64,000 nt of DNA, taken from assembly GCA_036365145.1 (NCBI GenBank), contig JAEOAD010000015.1, forward strand, positions 1,860,001 through 1,924,000, given 5' to 3'. A program made the position numbers and the translations under genes. Origin of the DNA: Orientallactaga sibirica (Eukaryota; Chordata; Mammalia; Rodentia; Dipodidae). Of this stretch, positions 1 through 11,615 are shown piece after piece. Position 1 is the stretch's first letter. The number at the start of each line of letters is the position of its first letter. The notes below the pieces were generated by a model. The model saw nothing but the letters and a program-made list of their open reading frames with translations. It ran no database searches and was not told where the DNA came from.

Positions 1-299
1 AGACAAACAGATAGAATGTTTAGGACCCACATATCTTGTGCTTAGTGGGAGATTTTTATGGGTCGTTATTTCACGGCTGTATGCCCACACGGTGTCTCCA
101 CCAGGGACATATGACCCATTCAGAAATACAGGCGCCACAGATGCGGCTTGCCAGCAACCCGGAAGTGAAAGGAAAGAGAAAGGAAACAAAAAGATGTTGA
201 TAAGCAAGCACAAGTTACAGAAGCAAAGGTTAGAACGTTAGATATGATGACTACCTCATAATTTATGAGGGTACACCCATCCGCAGTCCAACTGGCCCA
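1..299. other. Unassigned sequence at window start
   Basis: No gene recognised. A 67-codon plus-strand frame (38-241) has a tract reading SRLYAHTVSPPGTYDP that faintly recalls the C-terminal end of a betaretroviral integrase, but it is too short and uncertain to call. The stretch may be the internal part of the LTR element that follows. Confidence 0.3.
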
Positions 300-715
300 T
301 CAGTGTACTTCCATAGGCAGGAAAGAGAGTTCCTCACACGGGGCACCAGTCTGCTGGTTTCCCCCCAGCAGGTAGAGCTGAAGAAAGAGCTGATCCAGCA
401 GCTTTTCTTGGGGCCGAGCGGGATGATGGGTGTCAGCGGCCCAGACTCCCTCCTGGGCCAGGAGTCTTGTCGAGGCAGGAACTCGTTTTATTGTAGTAGG
501 AAAGTGTTTATACAGCTTTGAGAAAGAGGGTGGGTCTTAGGATGGGATAAAGGTGTAAGGGCCAATAGTATTTCACCACGTCAGCAGTAGCTGGGCAGAG
601 GCAGTTTTGGCTTAGGCTTTGCTGAGTCACTCCTAAGTGGAGTAGGCCAAAGACAGGTCGCTAAACTCTAGTCAGGCTCAGGAAGTTCCACTAGGCCTCA
701 CACCTGGGCCTCTTA
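300..715 (-). mobile_element. Possible LTR of an endogenous retrovirus
   Basis: Read on the minus strand this stretch is arranged like an LTR. A TGTATAAA-type TATA motif lies near 515-522, an ACAATAAAA polyadenylation motif follows about 20-30 bases downstream, and a GC-rich U5-like part comes after it. The ends are not defined, I see no target-site duplication, and I cannot name the family. It could be an old ERVK or ERV1 LTR; the call rests only on signal order. Confidence 0.35.
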
Positions 716-718
716 GGG

Positions 719-806
719 CCCAACATGTGGGTACTGGGGAATTGATCCTGGGTCTTTAAGCTTTGTAGGCAAGCACCTTAACCATTGACCCATCTTTCCA
801 GCCCTT
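719..806 (-). repeat. tRNA-derived SINE (DIP/B2-like), 5' part
   Basis: The reverse complement begins GGCTGGAAAGATGGGTCAATGG and continues with GTTAAGGTGCTTGCCT, matching the head of the full copy at 20894. Only the tRNA-like head is present; the CT-rich 3' part is missing. The copy is diverged and therefore old. Confidence 0.75.
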
Positions 807-953
807 ATTTGATTTTTTATTGCTTAGTTTTTTTTTTTTTAGTTCTTTGTAGATACTAGATATTAGGCTATTGAAGAAATACCATATATATAATTAGTCC
901 ATTAGTCTAATTAGTTCAGATGAAATATAAGATATATATCTATATATAAGAGA
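807..953 (-). repeat. Short L1 relic in AT-rich sequence
   Basis: The stretch TTAGTTCTTTGTAGATACTAGATATTAGGC matches, with changes, the antisense of the C-terminal ORF2 region seen at 7495-7520 in the large L1. It is followed by an ATATAT-rich tract. It is too short to place in a subfamily. Confidence 0.5.
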
Positions 954-1333
954 TGTAAATGTGCTTAGCAAAGCAACAGATGTTGTGCTTCCCTCCTCTG
1001 AAACTGCAGGAAGGTAGATTCCTTTTACTGGTCGCTAACAAGAATTCAGTGACTCTTAGCCATCAGGACAATATGTAACCCTTTGGACAATGTAACTACC
1101 TCATCTCAGGAGACAGCCCTACACTCATGGATGTAAATCTCTCCCCTTTCCAAGCATGTGAGAATGCAGACAAAGGATTGTAAAAGGTATATAAATTCAC
1201 CACAGTATGAGTTTGGGGTCTCTATCTTTACCTTTAGGTAGCAGAGGTCTGCACATGAATAAAGGCTCTCTCCCTTTCTCTGAAATGGATTTTTGCCTGA
1301 TTTCGCTCACTGACTCAATTATTTCCTATAACA
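954..1333 (+). mobile_element. LTR (380 bp), same family as 59958-60319
   Basis: The element starts TGTAAATGTGCTTAGC and ends CCTATAACA, giving TG...CA ends. It has a TATATAAA box at 1188-1195 and an AATAAA signal at 1259-1264, in the order expected for U3-R-U5. A second copy in the opposite orientation lies at 59958-60319; the two share both termini and the TATA and polyadenylation regions. No target-site duplication is visible, so the sequence to its right may be provirus interior rather than target. The ERV class is not determined. Confidence 0.75.
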
Positions 1334-2107
1334 TGTCTGGTGTTGGTTGGCCAGGAAACTGAATCAGGAGAGACTTTCATGCAAATTCCTGGCCCTTTGA
1401 GCCACTGGCACAGGCAGCCAGGTGGCTGTGGAGGGATAGAGTCTCCCAGTGATTTGGAAAGCATACTCCCTGGTGGTTTCCAAACTTAGACTGGAACTCT
1501 GCCCTCCCATGGTGCCTGAGTCTGGACCAGTCTTGAAAGAGGAGATGGACAGAGTCACCAGACAAATTGCTGAGGTAGATCTTGGGGCCTAGAAAACAGA
1601 CTCAGATAGAAACTGGTCATCTCTAAGAACATTCCAAGTAGACCCCATGTGTGTGGGGGGTTGAAACAGTGGCTGACAGGGGCCTCCCTGTGTGTTTGGA
1701 GCTTAAATGGTCCCTTTAAGTGTTCATAGCTGAAGGTTAAGGCTTTACAGGGTCCCAACAGGGGGCCCTTAAGGGGTTTTCAGGGAATTCTGGTAAGATG
1801 GAGGGAACTGTGATTTAACCTCTGTGTGAATGTGTGAGTGAATGGTTGACTTACTTCACTTGCACTCTGAGTTTGTGGTCCTATAGCTGAGTATCTTTAA
1901 GAGCCCCACTAAGGTCTCATAGTGGGATTGGAATAGTATCCAATCACAAATCACAAGCTGAACTTGCTATGGCCTACCACTGCCAAAGTTCCTCTGGGAC
2001 ACAGCCAGAGGGACAACTGAATGGCTTCCTTCCTTTGAACCCCTAATCCTTGTCTGTCATGTGACACTGAAAATGGGAGGTGAATACAAGAAGGGGAAGG
2101 CACTGTA

Positions 2108-2108
<1 letters not shown>
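1334..2108. other. Unassigned, no gene; possible ERV interior
   Basis: The frames here (about 60-70 codons, minus strand) have no family signature. The sequence directly after the LTR, with TGGTGTTGGTTGG a few bases in, could be a primer-binding and leader region, but I cannot match it to a tRNA. Confidence 0.3.

Positions 2109-2161
<53 letters not shown>
2109..2161. repeat. (TG)n microsatellite
   Basis: About 26 uninterrupted TG units. It creates a spurious histidine/threonine-alternating minus-strand frame over 2057-2266. Confidence 0.97.
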
Positions 2162-2162
<1 letters not shown>

Positions 2163-3095
2163 AGTGTCTGAGGCTGTGAACAATTTTGCCCAGGGTTTCT
2201 GCTTCCTGAGCATGGCCCGGTAAAGACATGTGATCCCAGGCTGAGGCCTGGCAGACCTGGGAGCAAATGAACTACACAGAAGGCAAGCCCTGTGCTAGAG
2301 TCTATTGGGAAGGGGGCAGAGATACTGGTTTGAGTGCAACTTGTGCCAAAGCCACTGCACTCGTGGACCCCTGGTCCTTGCTGTTTTCCTAGTGCTGGAA
2401 GTTGATCTGAAAAAGTTGGGTGCTGGGGTGGGTCCCAAGCTATTATAGGTTTCCTTGTGGACCCAAGAGGAACTTCTTAGAGAAATTATGAAAGACTTTA
2501 CTGTACCTGTTTCAGTTACTTTTGTCTCACTTATCCTGTATAAATGGACAATGGGGGCAGTGGGAGGAGGCAGAGTGCAGTGCAGGTCTCACTGGGGGGT
2601 TTATGCTATCTCATTGTTCTCCCCAGTGGCTGGGGGGTCCATAAAAAGAAGTTAAGCACTAGGGTTGTGAAAGGGGCTCATTGAGCTTTCTGAGTTGCCA
2701 GAGTTGTCCATGATGGGAAGGAGGATGGAGATAAAATTAAGCTTCTGGCTAGTTACTTTTCCTTGGGCGTGGATAATGGCAAGATAAAGCCCTTTCATTT
2801 TGTTTACTAATTGCCTGCAGAGAGATTAAGACTGTTCTCTAGGTGGCCTAATAACTCCAAGTTCAAGTTTTATGGTCCAAAAGAATTTTTCCATGAAGGT
2901 TAGTGGTTCATAAATCCTTCAGCTATATAAAGTCTTATGATAAGGTGGTAAGGAGTATTCTAAGACATTGTTCCTCCACAGAGACTGACTGATGCATTCA
3001 TGACCCCATTGAGTAAATACAGGGATAAAGACCAGTAAAGGTAAATAAACAAAAATGGATCATCTGAAAACTTGAGAGGAAAATAAAGTGCTATT
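2162..3095. other. Unassigned intergenic sequence
   Basis: No repeat family or gene recognised. The longest frame is 66 codons (2455-2655, plus) and has no recognisable features. Confidence 0.5.
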
Positions 3096-3237
3096 AGCCG
3101 GGCGTGGTGGTGCACGCCTTTAATCCCAGCACTCGGGAGGCAGAGGTAGGAGGATCACCGTGTGTTCAAGGCCACCCTGAGACTACATAGTTAATTCCAG
3201 GTCAGCCTGGGCCAGAGTGAGACCCTTGAAAAACCAA
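3096..3237 (+). repeat. B1 SINE
   Basis: A 7SL-derived SINE beginning GCCGGGCGTGGTGGTGCACG with the usual CTTTAATCCCAGCACT and GAGGCAGAGGTAGGAGGATC blocks. The 3' half carries CCACCCTGAGACTACATAG, a variant shared by nearly all B1 copies in the window. It runs into an A-rich tail. Confidence 0.95.
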
Positions 3238-3312
3238 AAAAAAATAAAATAAAATAAAATAAAATAAAATAAAATAAAATAAAATAAAATAAAATAAATA
3301 AATAAAATAAAA
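3238..3312. repeat. (AAAAT)n tail microsatellite
   Basis: The A-tail of the preceding B1 has expanded into about 14 AAAAT units, ending in AAATAAATAAA. Confidence 0.95.
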
Positions 3313-3419
3313 TGCTATTGAACATCCACCATGCTAAGGTTGATTTGAGAAGGGAAATTATTACAAAATTTATAGCTGGTAAATATGTGCTTAAGAGATT
3401 GTCATTACTTTTAGTTTGG

Positions 3420-3850
3420 TGTGGTAGTTTGAATAAATGTCTTCCCCAAAAGTCAGGAGTTTTATTAAAGCTTCTTAGATTTCTAACTACCTGGCTGGAG
3501 GAGATGTCACTGGGTGGATCTTAGGGTTCAGCCCTAAAGTGTTGTGGTGGATTTGGAATTCCATCTAAAGATATGTAAAGTGCTTGAGTTCTGCCTGGAA
3601 TTTCTAAGTGTGCTTGTGTGTGATGTGGCTTTTGGTGGTTTTTTTTTTTTTGTTTGTTTGTTTGTTTTTGTTTTTGTTTTTTTATTTTTGCTTGGGGGTT
3701 CTCTCTCTCCCTCTGCTTGGTCCTTTAAAAGGGGGCAATGTCTTCTGCCATTATGGAACTTCCCCTGGATCTGTAAGCTTCAATAAATATTCCTTCTTCA
3801 ATAACTGTTCCAGGTCTGGATATAGTAGACACCTAAAGCTGTCTACTACA
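3420..3850 (+). mobile_element. MaLR (ERVL-MaLR) LTR, plus orientation
   Basis: It begins TGTGGTAGTTTGAATAAATG, the typical start of MaLR LTRs, and ends GCTGTCTACTACA. The 3' part (TTATGGAACTTCCCCTGGAT then AATAAATATTCC) matches the reverse complements of the elements at 21529 and 26180. A T/G-rich expansion lies at about 3640-3690. Flanks TTTGG (3415-3419) and TGTGG (3851-3855) could be a decayed 5-bp target-site duplication. Confidence 0.85.
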
Positions 3851-3874
3851 TGTGGTTTCTGTAAGGTTTAAGAA

Positions 3875-4651
3875 TGACCACAACCATGCAAGACCACTCT
3901 GAGGCAGGGAGAGGAGCTTTATTGAGATACAAGCAGCTGACCTGTCTCATAGGAGAAGAGAGCACAAGCCTTGATTTTGGATATTTTGTGTTTTCATAGT
4001 TTTTCATCTTGGAAGGGGGGAACAGGGGAGAAAAGGAATGGATCAATTGGAGAATCAATTGCTGTCAGAGGAGGGGCAAGGTGGTCTCTAACATAAGATT
4101 GGTAGGAAACTATGGCAATGTAAGCATCATATTTGTTGTATCCTACGGTTGCATCACTCAAGCTGTTATCACTTTCTTCATTCATCCTAACCCCGTTTTG
4201 GGACTTTCATCAATCAGACTTGTTTCCCAAGGCTGTATCAATGAAGTTGCTGTCTTTATCTTCCTTCATCCTGACTCCACCTTGGGACCCTTGTCCTAGC
4301 TAGCTGTTGCAGTCAGTTTTGCTGCCAAAAAATACCCAACCAAGAGCATCTTGCAGAAAAAGAAAGGTTTATTTTGGCTAACAGACTTGAGGGAAAACCA
4401 CAGTGGCAGGGGAAAATGATGGCATGAGTAGTGGGTGGGTATCACCCCCTAGCCAACATCAGATGGATAACAGTGACAAGAGAGTATGCCAAACATTGGC
4501 AAGAGGACACTGGCTATAATACCCATAAGCCCACCCCCAACAATACACTACCTTCATGAGGTGTTAATTCCCAAATCTCCATCAGCAGGGAACCTAGCAT
4601 TCAGAACACTTAAGTATATGGGGACACCTGAATCAAACCACTACACTAACA
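3875..4651 (-). mobile_element. 3' LTR of class I ERV provirus, split by a MaLR LTR
   Basis: It matches the LTR at 19975-20318 over TGACCA, AAGACCACTCTGAGGCAGG and GCTTTATTGAG, which on the minus strand is an AATAAAGC polyadenylation region. A MaLR LTR (4305-4645) interrupts it near its right end. The last six bases, CTAACA, resume after the insertion and match the end of the other LTR. The provirus is read right to left, so this is its 3' LTR. Confidence 0.85.
4305..4645 (-). mobile_element. MaLR LTR (341 bp) inserted in the ERV LTR
   Basis: The ends are TGTTGCAGTC and CCACTACA. On the minus strand it starts TGTAGTGGTTTGATTCAGG and has AATAAACC near its 3' end. Flanks CTAGC (4300-4304) and CTAAC (4646-4650) look like a 5-bp target-site duplication with one change. 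The intact sister LTR at 20304-20318 (GTCCTACCTAACA) shows the empty site. The same family recurs at 40.9-42.6 kb. Confidence 0.85.
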
Positions 4652-5506
4652 TTCCAGCATTTTGTTAAGGTTAGAGGGCAGGGTTAATTTCTTGCTACTA
4701 CTTCTTTCTGTGAGGGGATATTGGCCATGTGTTTCAGGGGATGTTAGTGTCAGTGGCTGGCAAGCCCCTTGGAGTAGGTGACAAGGAAGTTGAGTCAAGG
4801 AAGCCAAATGTTGGTGCTGCATGGAAGAGTTGGTTGAATGAATGATGAGTAAAGTGGTTTACCTGATTTGGGATGCATTTCCAAAGATAGGGGACCAGTA
4901 AGAGCAAAAGAAATATCCCCTCAGTGGTCTGAATAATGGTAGTAATCAAGGCCAAATAGTTCCAAAGATACCACTTGCCCCTGATGATGGTGAAGTGCCA
5001 GGATAGAGTCTGTCTGCCAGAGTTTAGAGCTTATTTTTTTTCTAATTCTACTTTACCTGATTGTTTTATATAAAAACAACATTCCTCATTTAAGAAGAGA
5101 CAGGTTCCTCCCTTTTTGGCTGTGATGATGTTGAGGGCTGAAGGACTATTGATGCCAATGAGGAGAGCTTCGGCTGTAGCAGGTGAAGGACCATAGTAGA
5201 GTCCTTAATGGCTGTACTCAATTCTGTGGAAAGATGTTGATAAGAGATTAGGCTGAGTCCCAGCCCACCTGAAGCCAGCCCTGTAGTTGATATAGAGGAG
5301 GTAAGGATTGTTACTATTAGTATAGGTAAATGGACTGCTCTCTCAATGTGATAGCTGAGTGTTGAGTGTGTTGGAGGAGAAAGTAGAATAGTTTGTTCTC
5401 CATATTGAGGGTGAGGCTGGGTAGCAAGGTGACAGGGACACAGGGACCTGCGTATGGAGCAAAATCACACCAAAAGTAAATTCCTGTCAGTAGAGTGTGA
5501 TTGTTA
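4652..5506 (-). pseudogene. env: Class I ERV env relic, transmembrane subunit part
   Basis: A minus-strand frame at 4734-4955 contains a hydrophobic run (IFLLLLLVPYLW) suited to an Env membrane anchor near its C-terminus. Upstream, at about 5100-5230, minus-strand frames read leucine-rich helical sequence of the sort found in the Env ectodomain. The region lies exactly between the 3' LTR and the pol relics, where env belongs. Stops and frameshifts are frequent. It is cut from the rest of env by the L1 at 5518. Identification rests mainly on position. Confidence 0.55.
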
Positions 5507-5517
5507 GAGATAGAGAT
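5507..5517. repeat. L1 target-site duplication, left copy
   Basis: GAGATAGAGAT at 5507-5517 pairs with GAGATATAGAT at 13054-13064 (10 of 11 identical), bracketing the large L1. Confidence 0.75.
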
Positions 5518-6823
5518 TTTTTTTATTGACTTTTAATCTTACATACCAAAAAAAACCCCACCTGATATTTCCCTCCCCTCCCCCATTCCACTTTAGAACT
5601 CCAGTCTCCATCATATCCCCTCCCTCTCTCCATTAGTCTCTTTCCTAATTTAATGACATCATCTTTCTCTTCTATTTTGGGGGTCTTGCAAAGGTATTGC
5701 TAGGCACTACAAGATCATGGATATCGAGGCCAATTTCTGTCTGGGGAGTTGCATTGTAAGAGGTCATATCCTTCCTTTGGCTCTTCCATTCTATCCGCCC
5801 CCTCTTCCACAGTGGTCCCTGAGCCATTGGAGGGTGTGACAGAGGTGTTTCAGTGCTAGACACTCCTCCATCCCTTCTTCTCAGCACTATGTTGCCTTTG
5901 GGGTCATCCCAGTGGTCATCACCATCTGAAAAGAGAAGCTTCTCTAGCCAGGAGTGAGAGTAGTGTTAATATGTGAACATGAACATTTAGTGTAGTGTCC
6001 CCAGGGCAGCTTGGTGGGAATAATATATACATTTAGTCAGACATGAGCAGGCTTATACCCCCAAGGCTCATGACCTCACCTACCATAGACTTTTACTTAG
6101 GTTTTTCAGTACCGGGTATGTATTCCCTCCCATAGAGAGGGCCTTCAGTCCAATTATGGAGCAGTTGGTTACCCCAAGAGTAGACACGCCACTATTGCAC
6201 CCGTTCAGTCATTGGGCCTGTCTGGCCAAGCTTGAATATTCAGCATCCACTGTTTTCACTGTTGATGGCTTCTGTCTCCCATACGCTGCGTGCAGTGCAG
6301 CTTTTTCCAGCTTTCAGTTGGCTGGTCTACAGGGAGAAGGTTTTCTGCTCAGCACCAGCTTGCTTTTTCAGTGATCTTGCCTCTCAGGCATGAGATGTCT
6401 TCAGCAATAGGGTCTTACTATCTGTTTCTCTAGGGAAACCAAGGGCTTTGGCAAAAGCCTTAATGTTTTGGAGGCTACCGGGACCTCCTTGGCAAACAAC
6501 TCACTGAAAGGTATTCCATCCCAGGTACTGAAAATTTTCTAGTAACAGTCTACATCTTCTAGATGTGCCCTTATTCAAAAAAGTAATTTTACATATGTCT
6601 TATTGACAATATCTTGAGTTTAGATTGACCCTCCCCTGCCCTTTTTGTATGCATTCTCTTCCCGTGGCCTCACTTAGGCCGTTCCCCTCCCTGTACTCAG
6701 TTCTTCTACTTACATATGTGCATTACCATACACTTAAGTCCTTCCCTTTCTTCCCTCCCTTATAGCCTTTTACCCGCTTACTGGTTTCTGGTACCTATTT
6801 TTGGTTCCAGTTCACACACAAGT
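5518..6823 (-). other. L1 3'UTR
   Basis: It runs from the ORF2 stop to the A-tail. On the plus strand it has C-rich tracts (CCCTCCCCTCCCCCATTCC near 5571), the usual G-rich strand of an L1 3'UTR. Parts match the 3'UTRs at 30211-30607 and 35491-37080 (for example AAGTAGAAGAA and GGCCTAAGTGAGG on the sense strand). Frames of up to 72 codons here are not genes. Confidence 0.8.
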
Positions 6824-9800
6824 CTATACGTTGGTAGCTAAGATCCACATTATGAGAGAGAACATGTGACGTTTGGCTTTCTGAGCCTGGGTTACCTCAC
6901 TAAGTATAATCCTTTCCAGATGCATCCATTTCCCTGCAAATTTCATAATTTCATTTTTCTTTACCGCTGAATAGAACTCCTTTGTGTAAATGTACCATAT
7001 CTTTATTATCCACTCATCTATGGAGGGACATCTAGGCTGCTTCCATTTCCTAGCTATTGCAAATAGAGCAGCAATAAACATGGTTTTGCAAGTATCTCTA
7101 AGGTAGTGAGAAGAGTCCTCTGGATATATGCCTAGGAGTGCTATAGCTGGATCATATGGTAAATCTATTTCTAGCTGTCTCAAGAACCTCCACACTGATT
7201 TCCACAGTGGCTGGACCAGCTTACATTCCCACCAACAGTGTAGAAGAGTTCCTGTTTTTCCACATCCACGCCAACATTTATTGTCATTTGTTTTCTTGAT
7301 GGCAGCCATTCTGACAGGAGTGGAAAGGAATCTCAAAGTGGTTTTAATTTGCATTTCCCTGATGGCTAAGGATGTAGAACATTTTTTTAGATATTTATAT
7401 GCCATCTGTATTTCATCTTCCGTGAATTCTCTATTTAGTTCCGTAGCCCATTTTTTAACTGGGTTGTTTGAATTCTTGTTATTCTGTTTTTTGAGTTCTT
7501 TGTATATTCTGGATATTAATCCTCTGTCAGATGTATAACTGGCAAAGATGTTCTCCCATTCTGTAGGTTGTCTTTTTGCTCTATTCACAATGTCCTTTGC
7601 TGTACAAAAGCTTTGTAATTTCATAAGGTCCCAGTGGTTGATTAGTGGTTTTATTCTCTGAGCAATTTGAGTTATATTCAGAAAGTCCTTGCCTATTCCA
7701 ATATGTTGAAGAGTTTCCCCTACTTTTTCCTCTAGCAGTTTCAGAGTTTCAGGTCTGATATTAAGGTCTCTTATCCATTTGGACTTGACTCTTGTGCAAG
7801 GAGAGAGGCAAGGATCTATGTTTATTCTTTTACATACCGATGTCCAGTTTTCCCAGCACCACTTGTTAAAGAGGCTATCTTTTCTCCAATGAATATTTTT
7901 GGTATTTTTGTCAAAAATCAGGAAGCTGTAGCTGCCTGGATTAATATTTGGGTCTTCTATTCTGTTCTATTGATCTACCTGTCTGTCCTTGTGCCAGTAC
8001 CATGCTGCTTTTGTTACTATGGCTTTGTAGTATAACTTAAAATCGGGTATGGTTATACCACCTGCCTGATTTATGTTACGCAAAATTGTTTTGGGTATTC
8101 GAGGTTTTTTGTGTTTCCAGATGAATTTTAGTATTGTTTTTTCTGTTTCTGTGAAGAATGCTATTGGGATTTTAATGGGGATCACATTAAATGTGTAGAT
8201 TGTTTTTGGTAAGATTGACATTTTCACTATATTGATTCTTCCAATCCAGGAGCATGGAATGTCTTTCCCTTTTATTGTGTCTTCTGCAATTTGTCGCTCG
8301 AGTTTTTTAAAGTTCTCATTGTAGAGATCCTTCACTTCCTTGGTTAAGTTTATTCCAAGGTATTTTATTTTTTTTGAGGCAATTGTGAATGGGAGAGATT
8401 CCCTGATTTCATCCTCTGCACGTTTGTGGTTAGTGTATAGAAAAGCTACTGATTTCTGTGTGTTTATTTTGTATCCTGCTACATTGCTAAAAGTGTTTAT
8501 CAGCTCTAACAATTTGCTGTGGAGTCTTTAGGGTCTGTTATGTATAGAATCATATCATCTGCAAATAATGATAATTCGATCTCTTCCTTCTGATTTGTAT
8601 CCCCTTTATGAGTGTCTCTTGCCTTATTGCTATGGCTAAGACTTCCAGTACTATATTAAATAGTAGTGGGGAAAGTGGACACCCTTGTCTTGTTCCTGAA
8701 TTTAGAGGAAAAGCTTCAAGTTTTTCCCCATTTAGTATTATGTTGGCTGTACGTTTGTCATAAATAGCTTTTATTATGTTGAGATATGTTCCTTCTATTC
8801 TGAGTTTCTGTAATACTTTCACCATGAAGGGGTGTTGGATTTTGTCAAATGCCTTTTCTGTATCTGTTGAGATGACCATGTGATTTTTGTCCTTCAGACT
8901 ATTTATATGATGTATTACATTTATGGATTTGCGTATGTTGAACCATTCCTGCATCTCTGGGATAAAGCCTACTTGGTCAGGGTGAATAATTTTCTGATAA
9001 ATTCTTGTATTCTGTTTGCCAGTATTTTGTTGAGAATTTTTGCATCCATGTTCATGAGGGAGATTGGTCTGTAATTTTCTTTTTTTGATCTGTCTTCGTC
9101 CGGTTTGGGTATCAGGGTGATGCTGGCTTCATAGGAGGATTTCGGTAGAATTCCTTCCTCTTCTATTTTATGGAAAAGTTTGAGAAGCATTGGTGTTAGA
9201 TCTTCCAGGAATGTCTCGTAAAATTCAGCAATGAATCCATCTGGGCCTGGGCTTTTATTAGTTGGGAGACATTTTATGACTGCTTGGATCTCTGTGGTTG
9301 TTATAGGTCTATTTAAATGGTTTATCTCATCTTGATTTGATTTTGGTAGGTCATATAAATCAAGGAAATCATCCATTTCTTTCAGGTTTTCAAACTTAGA
9401 GGCATATATATTCTTAAAGTATGTCCATATGATTTTCTGAATTTCTTTGATATCTGTTGTGATGTTGCCTTTTTCATCTCTAATTTTATCAATTTTTGTC
9501 TCTTCTCTCTTTCTGTTGGTCAGATTTGCTAAAGGTTTGTCAATTTTGTTAATCCTTTCAAAGAACCAACTCTTTGTTTCATTGATTTTTTTATTGTTTT
9601 TTTAGCTTCCATTTCATTAATTTCTGCTCCAATCTTTATTATTTCTTCCTGTCTTCTGATTTTTGCTTTGCCTTGTTCTTCTCTTTCCAAGGCCTTAAGG
9701 TGAAGCATTAAATTGTTTAGTTGTGAACTCTCTAATTTCTTAATATAGGCACTTAGAGCTATAAATTTCCCTCGTAGGACTGCCTTCATTGTGTCCCAAA

Positions 9801-10699
9801 GGTTTTGGTATGTTGTATTCTCATCATCATTTGATTCTATGAATTTCTTGATCCTTTTTAATTTCTTCAATGACCCATACATCGTTCAATAATGTACTGT
9901 TTAGTCTCCATGAATTTCTGTATGCTCTGTAGTTTTTCTTGTTGTTGATTTGCAGTTTAATCCCATTGTGGTCAGATAGCATACAAGGGATTATTTCAAT
10001 TTTCCTGTATTTGTTAAGATTAGATTTGTGTCCTATCATATGGTCTATTTTAGAGAATGTCCCATGTGCCGCTGAGAAGAATGTATATTCTGCAGTATTT
10101 GGATGGAATGTTCTGTATATATCTGTTAGGTCCATTTGTTCCATGATATCATTTAATGCAAGTGTCTCTCTGTTTATTTTTTGTTGGGTAGACCTGTCAA
10201 GTGATGAGAGCGGGGTATTGAAGTCACCCACTACTATTGTGTTAGGTGTTATCTCTGACCTTAAGTCCTATAGTGTTTGTTTGATGTAATTGTGGGCCCC
10301 CGTGTTGGGAGCATAAATGTTTAGGATTGTGATATCCTCCTGTTGGAGTGTTCCTTTAATCAGTATAAAGCAACCTGCTTTATCTCTCCTCACTAATGTT
10401 GGTTTGAAGTCTATCCTGTCAGAAATTAGGATGGCAACCCCTGCTTGTTTTCTAGGTCCATTTGCTTGGAATATCTTTTTCCAACCTTTCACCCTAAGAA
10501 GGTTTCTATCTTTTAATCGGAGGTGAGTTTCCTGGAGGCAACAGATGGTAGGATCCTGCTTTTTAATCCAGTCTGCAAGTCTATGTCTTTTGGTTGGGGC
10601 ATTGAGTCCATTGATATTAAGAGTTATTATTGAAAGATATGTATTTGATCTGTCCATTTTTCTTGTTTTGTAGTTCTTCCTGGTTTTCGTTTTAATCAC
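6824..10699 (-). pseudogene. L1 ORF2 pseudogene (endonuclease and reverse transcriptase)
   Basis: ORF2p nicks DNA and reverse-transcribes L1 RNA at the nick. In order: an APE-type endonuclease ([39 protein letters not shown]) over about 9.95-10.7 kb; a linker; RT blocks NKSPGPDGF and [13 protein letters not shown] over about 8.55-9.38 kb; a thumb region (7967-8512); and a C-terminal CX3CX7HX4C motif (CWRGCGKTGTLLHCWWEC) in 6824-7624. The frame is broken into at least six pieces. A stop at about 10268 cuts the endonuclease, and a frameshift near 8560 falls at the FADD catalytic motif, so the copy cannot make active enzyme. Its start overlaps the ORF1 end by 8 bases. Confidence 0.95.
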
Positions 10700-11615
10700 T
10701 TGTTGTAACTGTTGAGTATGATTTCTTTTTTCCTAATTCCTGCTGTGTGTGTGTTGCTTTTTCTTCAGCATGAATGATTCCTGCAAGTATTTTCTGTAGA
10801 GCTGGTTTAGTTGCCAAAAATTCCTTTAGCCTGTCTTTGTTGTGGAATGTCCTTATTTCTCCATCAATTTGGATACAAAGCTTTGCAGGATAAAGTAATC
10901 TTGGTTGGCAGTTTTTATCTTTCAGAACTTGGAATACATCCCTCCAGGCCCTTCTGACTCTTAAGGTTTGTGTTGAGTAATCTGCTGTGACCCTGATGGG
11001 TTTCCCCTTAAATGTCATTTGCTTCTTCTCTCTAACTGCTTTCAATATATTTTCTTTGGTTTGCGTATTTAGTAGTTTAATTATAACATGGCGAGAAGAG
11101 GATCTTTCTAGGTTTTGTCTGTTTGGTGTTCTAAATGCTTCTTGTATCTGCATTGGCATTTCTTTCCCAATGTGGGGAAAATTTTCTTCTATGATTTTAT
11201 GGAAAACACCTACTAAGCCTCGGGATTGAAATTCTTCCCCTTCTGCTATACCTTGAATTCTTATGTTTGATCTTTTCATAGTGTCCCTCATGTCTTGGAG
11301 TTCCCATTCATACCTTTCTATTAGCTTGTCTTTCTCTTTGTTGGACTGTGATAGATCTGCCACCTGGTCTTCTAGTTTAGATATTCTGTCCTCTCCTTCA
11401 TCCATTCTGCTAGTGAGACTTTCCACAGAGTTTTTTATTTCACTGACTGTTTTCTTCAGGGCTAGGATTTCAGCCTGGTTTTTATTCAGTAGTTCTATTT
11501 CCTTATTCATGTCCTCTAATGACCTTTTTATTTCATTAAACTGTTTCTCTGTAATCTCCTTCAACACTTTGTTTTCTTCTCTAATTCCTTTGTTTTCTTC
11601 TTGGATTGCGTTCAT
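10692..11615 (-). CDS. L1 ORF1 protein, open over 307 codons
   Basis: ORF1p is the trimeric RNA-binding chaperone of the L1 particle. Residues about 1-110 are a charged heptad coiled coil rich in E, K, L and I (for example SVESLTSRMDEGEDRISKLE). The middle and C-terminal RNA-binding domains follow, with conserved blocks RRSNIRIQG-like (KRSNIRIQGIAEGEEF), PNIGKEMP-like and RLLYPAKLCIQIDGEI. The frame has no stop. Family members are usually about 340-370 residues, so the N-terminus looks short: a more usual start lies upstream (near 11660) in another frame that ends at a TGA just before this ATG, suggesting a small frameshift. Other L1 copies in the window carry only broken ORF1. Expression is unknown. 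Confidence 0.85.
   Translation of the reverse strand: MNAIQEENKGIREENKVLKEITEKQFNEIKRSLEDMNKEIELLNKNQAEILALKKTVSEIKNSVESLTSRMDEGEDRISKLEDQVADLSQSNKEKDKLIERYEWELQDMRDTMKRSNIRIQGIAEGEEFQSRGLVGVFHKIIEENFPHIGKEMPMQIQEAFRTPNRQNLERSSSRHVIIKLLNTQTKENILKAVREKKQMTFKGKPIRVTADYSTQTLRVRRAWRDVFQVLKDKNCQPRLLYPAKLCIQIDGEIRTFHNKDRLKEFLATKPALQKILAGIIHAEEKATHTQQELGKKKSYSTVTTSD

Noticed and set aside
2057..2266. Histidine/threonine repeat frame
   Set aside because: Translation of the TG microsatellite.
7128..7538. 136-codon plus-strand frame over the L1
   Set aside because: It is the antisense of the ORF2 C-terminal region; hydrophobic residues arise from reading A-rich coding DNA backwards. The same holds for 9939-10289, 10987-11229 and 11263-11634.
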